Below, piece by piece: positions 51,283-59,054 of a stretch of 64,000 bases of DNA. The DNA comes from JAIPDZ01 sp034522175. GTDB taxonomy: Bacteria; Desulfobacterota; DSM-4660; Desulfatiglandales; Desulfatiglandaceae. The notes under the pieces were generated by a model, which saw nothing but the letters and a program-made list of their open reading frames with translations, did no database searches and was not told the origin of the DNA. The stretch lies in assembly GCA_034522175.1 (NCBI GenBank), contig JAXHLQ010000001.1:4464001-4528000 (forward strand), read 5' to 3'. Within the stretch, counting starts at the first letter, position 1. Every line of letters starts with the position of its first letter. The position numbers were made by a program, and so were the translations under genes.

Positions 51283-53694
51283 ATGCCGAACAAAAGGAAG
51301 AAAAACGCCAAAACCGTTGAAACCCTCACCCATGATGAGGCTTCCCGAAAAAACATCCCCACGGCCGAATACCAGTCGGTGATGCGGGAGGATGAAAAGG
51401 ACCCCATCCGGGTGGCCTATGAACGCCGCAACCGGGACCTGGATCCCCAACTGGTATGGCGGGGCAAGGCCGATCACATCACCCGCGAACCCGAGCAGGT
51501 CAAGGCCTTCCGGGATACCTGGCGGGACGGCATTCATTCCTATCTCACCTATCTCAGAGACCGATTGACCGTGGCCCGGGACCTATTGACGGATTCGGGT
51601 TCGATCTTCGTGCAGATCGGGGATGAGAATGTGCATCGGGTAAGGGCGTTGATGGATGAGGTGTTTGGGGAGGACGCTCATATAGCGATGATCGCTTTTA
51701 CAAAAGGTGCAACGGGTTTGACGGCATCAGGTCGAATGCCGGCGCGTCTAGACTATTTGCTCTGGTATGGTAGTAAAGCTGGGTCTTCTGTAAAATACCG
51801 CCAGCTTTATACGTTAAAGAGCGAAGAAGAAGACAAAAACTTCTCTTGGATCATTTTGCCGAGCGGTGAAAGACTAAGACGAACTCAATTCGAAAAGACT
51901 GAAAGAGACTTGCCTAAGGGTTCGCGCTTTGGTCAGGATGTTTCGCTAACCAAACCTGGTCCGGGATCGAAATATGAACTTGAATATCAAGGACGTACTT
52001 TTGTCTCGGGAAAACGGTGGTGGGGTACGACAAAGGAACAGATGGAACGTGCCCTAAAAACAGGACGCATAATTGCGATAGGAAATTCTTTGCGTCACTT
52101 AAGGTTTTTGGATGAAAGTGCTCTTACTGCAATCGGCAATCTATGGGCTGGATTTCTTGGACAAACAGCACCTGTATATGTCGTTCAGACAAATACGGAT
52201 ATTGTTCAGCGCTGCATCCTTATGACCACCGATCCCGGTGATCTGGTCCTGGACCCTACCTGCGGTTCCGGCACCACCGCCTACGTGGCGGAACAATGGG
52301 GCCGCCGCTGGATCACCATCGACACGTCTCGGGTTGCCCTTGCGCTGGCCCGGGCCCGCATCATGGGCGCGCGTTATCCGTATTACATGCTGGCCGACAG
52401 CCGAGACGGTCAACTCAAGGAAGCTGAAATCTCTCGAAGAGAGCCTTCCGAAGCCCCTACATACGGCAACATCCGTCACGGCTTTGTCTATGAGCGGGTG
52501 CCTCACATCACGCTCAAATCCATTGCCAACAATGCTGAAATCGATGTGATCTGGGAAAAGTTCCAGGAGATTCTGGAGCCCCTGCGAAAAAAGCTCAACA
52601 ATGCGCTTATTCAAGAATGGGAAGAATGGGAGATCCCCCGGGACGCAGAAGACGACTGGCCCAAGGAAGCGAAAAAACTTCACGCCGAATGGTGGGAAAA
52701 CCGCATCGCCCGCCAGAAAGAGATTGATGCGTCCATCGCGGCCCACGCCGACTTTGAATACCTCTATGACAAACCCTATGAAGACAAAAAGAAGGTGCGG
52801 GTGGCCGGTCCCTTCACCGTGGAGAGCCTCTCTCCCCATCGCGTACTCGGAGTAGATGAAAACGATGAATTGATCGACAGCATCGCTGAAACTGAAGGCG
52901 GGTTTGGTGAGGAGCGGGACTTTGCCGAGATGATCCTGGAAAACCTCAAAACCGCCGGGGTCCAGCAGGCCCGCAAGGAAGACAAGATCAGCTTCACATC
53001 CATCACGCCGTGGCCGGGATATTATGTCTGCGCCGAAGGGCGCTATATGGAAGGTGCGAAAGACACAGGTTTAGAGAAACGTGCTGCCATTTTCATCGGT
53101 CCGGAGTTCGGTACGGTATCCCGGCCGGACCTGGTGGCGGCAGCCAAGGAGGCCGGAGAGGGCGGGTTCGATGCCCTCATCGCCTGTGCCTTCAATTACG
53201 ATGCCCATTCCACTGACTTTGATAAACTGGGCCGCATCCCCATTCTCAAGGCCCGGATGAACGCGGACCTGCACATGGCCGACGATCTCAAAAACACGGG
53301 CAAAGGAAACTTATTCGTCATTTTCGGCGAGCCGGATATCGACATTCTAAACACAGAAGACGGCCGAATCCAGGTAAAGATGAACGGCGTGGATGTTTTT
53401 CATCCCAATACCGGCGAAGTACGCAGCGACGGCGCCGAAGGCATCGCCTGCTGGTTCATCGACACCGACTACAATGAAGAAAGCTTCTTCGTACGCCATG
53501 CCTATTTCCTCGGTGCAAACGATCCCTACAAAGCCCTTAAAACCACACTCAAAGCCGAAATCAACCAGGAGGCCTGGGAAACCTTAAACAGCGACATCTC
53601 CAGACCGTTCCCAAAACCCGAATCAGGAAGAATCGCCGTCAAAGTGATCAACCATCTGGGGGATGAGGTGATGAAGGTGTTTCGGGTGAATTGA
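51283..53694 (+). pseudogene. Site-specific DNA methyltransferase lacking its DPPY motif
   Basis: Beta-class N4/N6 DNA methyltransferase paired with the restriction helicase. One open frame of 803 residues. The SAM motif LDPTCGSGTTAYVAEQWGRR lies near residue 325. The catalytic DPPY motif should come shortly before HSYLTYLRDRLTVARDLL, but DPQLVWRGK (about 51466) is joined straight to ADHITREPEQVKAF. In relatives I remember, about 120-150 residues with the DPPYGIKF block stand between them. No DPPY, NPPY or SPPY occurs elsewhere. The frame stays open, so a shortened protein could be made, but it should not methylate. Start 51283; TTG 51271 is possible. Confidence 0.8.
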
Positions 53695-53720
53695 TGGGAG
53701 TAGGATATGGAAAAGAAAAA

Positions 53721-53783
53721 GGGTCAGATCTATGCTTGACTCTTATCGATTACTGGCAAAGGTCAAACGTAGATCTGACCCCT
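53721..53783. repeat. 63-bp palindromic repeat, copy 1
   Basis: GGGTCAGATCTATGCTTGAC at the left and GTCAAACGTAGATCTGACCC at the right form a hairpin. Its reverse complement matches copy 2 (55385) at 55 of 61 positions, so the loops are inverted relative to each other. It looks like a REP element of the kind mobilised by Y1 transposases. It is fused to the 3' end of an hsdM gene. Confidence 0.85.
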
Positions 53784-53936
53784 AGACCTTGCACAGCCGA
53801 GATCGAGGATGACGGGGTGCCTTTTGAGGAAAAGATGGCCGAACTATCCGCCACGCTCTACGAGCAGTTCGGCGAAGCGGACCGGCTCGAAGCCACCATT
53901 AAGAGGAATTTGGAGGTCTTGGGCTATGGCAAATGA
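53784..53936 (+). pseudogene. hsdM: 3' end of a type I methyltransferase gene (hsdM remnant)
   Basis: Only the last ~45 residues remain: EDDGVPFEEKMAELSATLYE and FGEADRLEATIKRNLEVLGY, the C-terminal helix typical of HsdM. Everything upstream, including the NPPF methylase core, is replaced by the palindromic repeat and the methylase gene before it. The stop overlaps the yhcG start by 11 bases, so the original operon junction is kept. Confidence 0.75.
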
Positions 53937-55035
53937 GATAATCACAACCAAAGAATATCGCGACTGGCTGATCGATATAAAGCGGCGAGTCCGGAGTGCC
54001 CAGCTGAAAGCGGCAACGGCGGTCAATACCGCTTTGCTGGAATTCTACTGGAGTCTGGGCGCGGATATTGCGGAAAAGCAGAAAAACGCCACCTGGGGCA
54101 GCGGCTTTCTCAAGCAGCTCAGCAAAGACCTGATGGCAGAATTTCCTGATATGAAAGGGTTTTCTCAGAGAAATTTAGAAAACATCAGGAGATGGTATCT
54201 CTTTTATTCTCAAGGGGACATAATTGCGAAACAGCCTGTTTCGCAATTACCCCAAAATGCGCAACGGTCCGCTTCACAATTAACAAAACAGATCGCTTCT
54301 CAAATAGTCAGAATACCTTGGGGGCATAACATTGCCATTATCCAGAAATGCAGCACCGTAGAACAAGCCCTGTTTTATGTCCGGAAAACCCTCGAGAACA
54401 ACTGGTCGCGCAGCGTGCTGATCCATCAAATCGAAAGTGATTTGTTTGCCCGAAGCGGAAAAGCAATCACCAATTTTGACAAAACATTACCTGCCCCGCA
54501 GTCTGACCTTGCCCGGGAGATTATCAAAGACCCCTACAATTTCGATTTTCTTACACTCACCGAAGATTTCACCGAGCGGGAACTGGAAAAGGGTCTCATT
54601 AATCATATCACCCGGTTTCTGATGGAGCTTGGCGCGGGTTTTGCCTATGTGGGAAAACAGGTTCCCCTGCAGGTGGGGGAACGGGATTTTTTTCTGGATT
54701 TGCTGTTCTACCATACCCGGCTCCATTGTTATGTCGTCATTGAACTGAAGATCTCGGAGTTTGAGCCGGAGCATGCGGGAAAACTCAATTTCTACATCAA
54801 GGCCGTTGATGAGCAACTCCGCCAAGACGGCGACATGCCCACCATCGGAATCCTGTTATGCAAGGGCAAAGACAGGGTGGTGGCCGAATATGCCCTGAGC
54901 GATATTCATAAACCCATGGGCGTTTCGGAATATGAATTGGTCCGGTCCCTGCCCGATGAGTTGAAATCCTCTCTGCCGACAATTGAGCAGATCGAAGCCG
55001 AACTGCAACAAAGCGACGAATTTGATGATGAATGA
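53926..55035 (+). CDS. yhcG: YhcG/DUF1016-family PDDEXK nuclease-like protein
   Basis: A 369-residue protein with DUF1016 N-terminal domain (YRDWLIDIKRRVRSAQ, LLEFYWSLGADIAEKQ, FSQRNLENIRRWYLFY) and a C-terminal nuclease domain. The PD-(D/E)xK-like site is VGERDFFLDLLFYHTRLHCYVVIELKI, with Asp and E-x-K. Complete and in frame, unlike its neighbours. Such genes are often found inside type I R-M loci and as defence genes. Start at 53926 lies inside the hsdM remnant; the stop overlaps a second hsdM-like end. Confidence 0.88.
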   Translation: MANEIITTKEYRDWLIDIKRRVRSAQLKAATAVNTALLEFYWSLGADIAEKQKNATWGSGFLKQLSKDLMAEFPDMKGFSQRNLENIRRWYLFYSQGDIIAKQPVSQLPQNAQRSASQLTKQIASQIVRIPWGHNIAIIQKCSTVEQALFYVRKTLENNWSRSVLIHQIESDLFARSGKAITNFDKTLPAPQSDLAREIIKDPYNFDFLTLTEDFTERELEKGLINHITRFLMELGAGFAYVGKQVPLQVGERDFFLDLLFYHTRLHCYVVIELKISEFEPEHAGKLNFYIKAVDEQLRQDGDMPTIGILLCKGKDRVVAEYALSDIHKPMGVSEYELVRSLPDELKSSLPTIEQIEAELQQSDEFDDE

Positions 55036-55159
55036 AATGATGGTCAGAGAACCGATCAAGTTGGGGAGTGAATATTTTTTGAGTGAGCAGTTCACTGAAA
55101 CTGATCAGCTTGAAGCCACCATTAAGAAGAACCTGGAGGTCTTGGATTATGGGGAATAA
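55028..55159 (+). CDS. Second hsdM C-terminal end, as a 43-residue open frame
   Basis: MNEMMVREPIKLG leads into FTETDQLEATIKKNLEVLDY, a second copy of the HsdM C-terminus (compare FGEADRLEATIKRNLEVLGY before yhcG). At DNA level roughly three quarters of 78 positions agree with the first copy. It overlaps the yhcG stop and the hsdS start, so the frame would be translated by coupling. Probably a remnant, not a functional protein. Confidence 0.6.
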   Translation: MNEMMVREPIKLGSEYFLSEQFTETDQLEATIKKNLEVLDYGE

Positions 55160-55372
55160 CTGGAATTATATCCCCTTCACTGAAGCCGTGACGGTAAATC
55201 CTTCGGTCTCACTTAATAGAGGTAAAATTTACCCCTTCGTCGAAATGAAGGCGGTTCAGCCCTCTCAACGTGGCGCATCTGAATCAGAATTTAGAATTCA
55301 AAGGTGGAGGAGGATTGGTGAGTCGGGTCGGACCACGAGAACCGCTTGAATTTGTAAAGGAAATTGTAATAA
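55149..55372 (+). pseudogene. hsdS: 5' end of a type I specificity gene (hsdS remnant)
   Basis: NNWNYIPFTEAVTVNPSVSL and YPFVEMKAVQPSQRG match the start of HsdS target-recognition domains. The family's EFKGGG follows in another frame, so one base is lost or gained near 55295. The gene then ends; both target-recognition domains and the conserved repeats are missing. Confidence 0.65.
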
Positions 55373-55384
55373 TGAAGTGAAAAC

Positions 55385-55447
55385 GGGTCAGATCTACGTT
55401 TGACCTTTGTCAGAAATTGATAACAGTCAACCGTAGATCTGACCCCC
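55385..55447. repeat. 63-bp palindromic repeat, copy 2
   Basis: GGGTCAGATCTACGTTTGAC ... CGTAGATCTGACCC. Together with copy 1 it brackets a 1.6-kb block made of hsdM end, yhcG, hsdM end and hsdS start. Confidence 0.85.
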
Positions 55448-55474
55448 AGACTTACTCTTTCCCCAGATCCTCAA

Positions 55475-55696
55475 ATGGAAGATCCTGCATTAGACTCTGA
55501 AATGATGCTGAAGGTGGCCAGGACACGCATGCCTTTTGGAAAATACCAGGGGCGACTTCTCCTGGACCTTCCGGAACGATATGTCGTCTGGTTTTCCCAA
55601 AAAGGCTTTCCCGAGGGCGAGCTGGGCCGGATGCTGACTATCGTGTATGAAGTGAAGTTAAACGGACTTGAGTACCTTTTTAAGCCCCTGAAATAA
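55475..55696 (+). CDS. DUF3820 family protein
   Basis: A 73-residue protein with RTRMPFGKYQGRLLLDLPERYVVWF and FPEGELGRMLTIVYEVKLN, the full DUF3820 pattern. Small cytoplasmic protein of unknown role. It is the first intact gene right of the hsd remnants. Confidence 0.85.
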   Translation: MEDPALDSEMMLKVARTRMPFGKYQGRLLLDLPERYVVWFSQKGFPEGELGRMLTIVYEVKLNGLEYLFKPLK

Positions 55697-55754
55697 TCTT
55701 GCAACATGAAGTCTATCGAGGCATGAGGAATAACAGCAATCAGGGGGAAAAATA

Positions 55755-56864
55755 GTGGCCATGGCCGACACAGTGAGCGGTGTGCTAAAATTTACGGGAA
55801 AACGCGGCGGTGTATTGAGAGACCCCTTGTTTTCCTTTCGCAAACGGCCCGGTGACGTCACAGTACCGGCTGAGCTTGTTCGAAAATTCCGTCTTGCAGA
55901 GGGGGCCGCGGTCGCAGGCCCCGTGAGGAAAACCCGTTCCGGGCCGGTGCTCTCCTCTGTAAAATCCATTTCCGGTCTCTCACCGGATGCCTTTCACGCC
56001 AGAAAATCCTATAAAACTTTAACCGCCATAGACCCTCACGAGCGATTTCATCTGGGGGCTTCCGGAGAAACGAGCATGAGGATTGTTGATCTTGTGGCGC
56101 CCATGGGTAAAGGGACTCGGGGATTGATCGTCTCACCTTCCAAGGCGGGAAAGACACGGCTTCTGGAGGAGATAACAAAGGCGATCCATGCGGACGATCC
56201 CGAGACCCGGATCATCGTTTTGCTGATTGATGAACGACCGGAGGAAGTCACCTACTTTCGTCGAGCTGTGGAGGCGGAAGTGTTTTACAGCAGCAGCGAC
56301 CAGGAGATGCACGAGCATCTGGAGCTTGTCGAAATGACGCTCGCGCATGTCCGTGTTGATTTGGAGTGCGGTCGTGATGTGGTTGTCCTGGTGGACAGCC
56401 TCACCCGTCTGGGGAGAGTCTTCAACCTCAAAGGCTCAGGATCGAGACAAACCCTCTCGGGCGGTTTGGGGGCTGATGCCCTGGAGATTCCTCGCCGTTT
56501 CTTCGGGCTGGCCCGCAACATAGAGGGAGGCGGCTCCATCACCATCATCGCCACGGCCCTTGTGGATACCGGCTCTCGAATGGACCAACTGATCTTTGAA
56601 GAGTTCAAGGGGACCGGAAATAGCGAGATCATGCTGGAGCGTTCCCTGGCCGAAGCCTACATCTTCCCGGCGATCAACATCAACGCGAGCGGCACCCGGA
56701 AGGAGGAGCGGCTCTGCAACGAAGAGGAAATCCAGGGCATTTCAAAGATGAGACGGATGCTGGCGGGAATGAAGCCCGCGGAAGCCATGGAATCGCTTCT
56801 GAAGTTTATGGAAAAATATCCCACCAACGAAGAGCTCCTCCTAAACCTGCCTGCCGGGATATGA
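55755..56864 (+). CDS. Divergent Rho-family paralogue
   Basis: RecA-fold helicase domain of transcription terminator Rho: GLIVSPSKAGKT (P-loop), VLLIDERPEEVT, VVLVDSLTRLGRVFN, LSGGLGADALEIPRRFF, ATALVDTGSRMD, GTGNSEIMLERSLAE and SGTRKEERL (arginine finger). All catalytic motifs are present but many usually invariant positions differ. The RNA-binding domain is short: SGVLKFTGKRGGVLRDP replaces the aromatic FGFLR motif, and the extra N-terminal helical domain is absent. Length 369 against about 420 in E. coli. GTG 55755 or ATG 55761 as start. Likely not the housekeeping Rho (inference). Confidence 0.88.
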   Translation: MAMADTVSGVLKFTGKRGGVLRDPLFSFRKRPGDVTVPAELVRKFRLAEGAAVAGPVRKTRSGPVLSSVKSISGLSPDAFHARKSYKTLTAIDPHERFHLGASGETSMRIVDLVAPMGKGTRGLIVSPSKAGKTRLLEEITKAIHADDPETRIIVLLIDERPEEVTYFRRAVEAEVFYSSSDQEMHEHLELVEMTLAHVRVDLECGRDVVVLVDSLTRLGRVFNLKGSGSRQTLSGGLGADALEIPRRFFGLARNIEGGGSITIIATALVDTGSRMDQLIFEEFKGTGNSEIMLERSLAEAYIFPAININASGTRKEERLCNEEEIQGISKMRRMLAGMKPAEAMESLLKFMEKYPTNEELLLNLPAGI

Positions 56865-57171
56865 CCCTTGATGCCTTTTATTTGCATTATATTTTGGACT
56901 CCCCAATACCATCATTGTTTTTTTCATGACTGCCGGTTAAAATCCGTCGAAATTCATTCTCTGTGAAAGCTGGAACCCGCCACAAAACGGTCCCAGGAGA
57001 CATGAGGATCAAAGGCAAATTCACCATGGAAAACCTCCTGCCGGGGACCGGGACGCTCTTCAGTTATTCAGTAACTTCTGTTACCCCGCGTCGGGCCACG
57101 CCAACTAACTGAAGTTGCTAAGGAAAGAATAAGAAAAGTCCACCAAATAGTGTTTACCTCCACCTTTTTGA
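56865..57171. other. Intergenic region with a stem-loop
   Basis: No gene seen. CTTCAGTTA (57058-57066) and TAACTGAAG (57106-57114) form a 9-bp stem around a GC-rich loop. Confidence 0.4.
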
Positions 57172-57387
57172 CTCCGAAAACACTCTTTTTGGCTTGACCA
57201 GATCAGGTACGAGGTGCTTAATGATCCAAAGCATTCCGCCTTTGAAAATCGATGGGCCGCATTCGGAAAAACGGATACAGAACGCCTTCTTGTGGTCGTA
57301 TTTACCACGAGGAAAAGCCTGATCAGGGTAATTTCTGCCAGGGATATGAATCAAAGAGAGAGGACGTTTTATAATGAAAAAGGATAA
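57172..57387 (+). pseudogene. brnT: brnT-like toxin gene with lost or frameshifted 5' end
   Basis: Frame ending at 57387 reads DQIRYEVLNDPKHSAFENRW, GKTDTERLLVVVFTTRKSLI and RVISARDMNQRERTFYNEKG. This is the BrnT fold with the family's closing SARxMxxRER. A stop codon at 57169 interrupts the expected N-terminus, and the only in-frame start is GTG 57214, giving a product too short for the RNase fold. It overlaps the brnA ATG as in intact brnTA operons. Confidence 0.65.
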
Positions 57388-57676
57388 AAATATTCCGGAG
57401 TTCGAGAATGAGGATGAGGAGAGGGAATTCTGGGCCATTCATTCCCCGCTTGATTATTTTGAAAATGAATCTGTTAAGAGCGCTTCTTTCCCCAAACTTA
57501 AGCCGTCGGTAAAATCGATCTCTATACGGCTTCCGGAGGATATGCTGGCGGAACTAAAGACCCTTGCAAACAAAAAGGATGTCCCCTACCAAAGCCTGGC
57601 AAAGATCTACCTTGCAAGGCAGATCTCTTTAGAACGTGGGTCATTACATGAGGTCTCTCAAAGAAAGAGTGGGTAG
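57374..57676 (+). CDS. brnA: BrnA/CopG-type antitoxin
   Basis: A 100-residue protein. EEREFWAIHSPLDYFE is the family's N-terminal toxin-binding motif and SISIRLPEDMLAELKTLANK the ribbon-helix-helix DNA-binding part, followed by DVPYQSLAKIYLARQI. Complete. It overlaps the broken brnT by 14 bases. It may persist as an orphan regulator. Confidence 0.85.
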   Translation: MKKDKNIPEFENEDEEREFWAIHSPLDYFENESVKSASFPKLKPSVKSISIRLPEDMLAELKTLANKKDVPYQSLAKIYLARQISLERGSLHEVSQRKSG

Positions 57677-57801
57677 CGGGTATGTGTACGGCACCAATGG
57701 ATCTGACATGCATGAGCGGAAGTGCCCCGAGTGTCAGGGAGGTTACCCCGGAATCCGGTATTGGCGGATTGTCGAAGGGTGAAAGTATCTTGGGAAAAGG
57801 C

Positions 57802-57888
57802 ATGGCTAAGGCAGTTAAAATTGTTCTTAGGATTCTGCTGGGTCTGTTTTTGGTGGCTTATGTGTTCAGGCAGCTTTCATGGACTTGA
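57802..57888 (+). CDS. Possible 28-residue membrane peptide
   Basis: AKAVKIVLRILLGLFLVAYV is a basic start plus one hydrophobic helix. GGGAAAAGG precedes the ATG. It overlaps an in-frame start candidate of the next gene. Could also be the end of a longer frame from 57682. Weak call. Confidence 0.35.
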   Translation: MAKAVKIVLRILLGLFLVAYVFRQLSWT

Positions 57889-57944
57889 AATGTCTATTGA
57901 TGGTGAGCCGGGTATGCCTGAGATGGATGGGAAGTGACAGCCGC

Positions 57945-58559
57945 ATGTACCGCTTTGAATCCCTGATTCACGAGGCCGTGAGGTTCAGGCAGAGCGGAAT
58001 GCCGGTATCCAAGGATGCAGTTGAGGTGAGCCGGCTCTATGAAGACCGTGCCGGCGGTGAACCGGTTCAAACGGCCCTTGAGGACCCCTTTTTCCCCCTC
58101 ACGCTCTATGCAAAAAAGCATCTGTCAGCTTGTGAGAGCGGGGAAGCGGGTGTGGCAAGGGCCGGGCGGGATCTGGCCCTTTTGAGTGGCATGTATCTGA
58201 GGATTCGTAAAGATATTCCCCGGTACTTTGGAAACCGGGAGGTCACCTGTGTCGATTTAAACGGGGATGCGAACCAGGAGGTTCATTCGGACGACTGGTG
58301 CAGCCTCTGCGGAGAGTGCTGTCAACTTCCGGGTACCATCCCGGATCCGCCCGAGCCCATTCGATATCCCGGTTACTGGTATACCTACATTGCGGGAGAT
58401 GGGCCGCTGATTCAACAATTCTGTCCCTTCCTCTTCGAACTCCCGGTTCAGAGCCTTTTCTTCTGTGCCATCCACACCATCAAACCGCTCACCTGTCTTG
58501 CCTACGGCAAAGAGAATTGTGAGGAAAGCCATCCCGGGATGGCGGTATCGAATCCTTAG
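57945..58559 (+). CDS. YkgJ-family cysteine cluster protein
   Basis: Putative metal-binding protein of about 204 residues. The cluster CSLCGECCQLPG is followed by CPFL and FFCAIHTIKPLTCLAYGKENC, the spaced cysteines expected for the CxxCxxCC family, thought to bind zinc or iron-sulfur. The N-terminal ~115 residues are helical and unassigned. Start uncertain: 57945, or ATG 57879 which overlaps the small peptide gene. Likely cytoplasmic. Confidence 0.8.
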   Translation: MYRFESLIHEAVRFRQSGMPVSKDAVEVSRLYEDRAGGEPVQTALEDPFFPLTLYAKKHLSACESGEAGVARAGRDLALLSGMYLRIRKDIPRYFGNREVTCVDLNGDANQEVHSDDWCSLCGECCQLPGTIPDPPEPIRYPGYWYTYIAGDGPLIQQFCPFLFELPVQSLFFCAIHTIKPLTCLAYGKENCEESHPGMAVSNP

Positions 58560-58685
58560 CTTCACATAAGCGGTGCATTCGTTCTTCCCAGGTCCAACAG
58601 AAATAGACAGTTGTAAATGTGCAGGGAATTATCATAGAATGAAAAAAACGGTCCCTATAATTTTTTTTATGAGAGAGGTGGTGGG

Positions 58686-59012
58686 ATGGAAAAAAAATGG
58701 TCTTACAAAGGGTATGAGGTTGAGGCGGGGCTCAAGCCGGGCAGTGCGCATTTCCAGTATTTCTTTTCGGTGTTCAAGAATAATGAAAAGAAGTGCAATT
58801 ACTGTGTCTGGATAGAAGATGATGCCCTCTCCCGCTTTGATTCGGGCGAAGACTTTGACGCCATTGTCGCCGACCACGGTGACGCATGGGAACGATGGGT
58901 CAAGGCGCAGATTGACGCCGGGGATATTCAAAGCAAAGTGCTCAAACTTGAAAAGGACGGGGAAAAAGAGATCGACCTCTCCGAAATGCGGGAACATCTG
59001 AGCATGGATTAG
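58686..59012 (+). CDS. Conserved hypothetical protein, acidic
   Basis: A 108-residue protein with no recognised domain. EKKWSYKGYEVEAGLKPGSA begins it, KKCNYCVWIEDDALSRF has two Cys, and the C-terminus (KVLKLEKDGEKEIDLSEM) is highly charged. A GAGAGGTGGTGGG site precedes the ATG. 42 bases ahead of frdA, so possibly in its transcript. Confidence 0.6.
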   Translation: MEKKWSYKGYEVEAGLKPGSAHFQYFFSVFKNNEKKCNYCVWIEDDALSRFDSGEDFDAIVADHGDAWERWVKAQIDAGDIQSKVLKLEKDGEKEIDLSEMREHLSMD

Positions 59013-59054
59013 TGGACAGTTTGCCGTTTATACTGGTGGTAGAGGAGGAGACCG

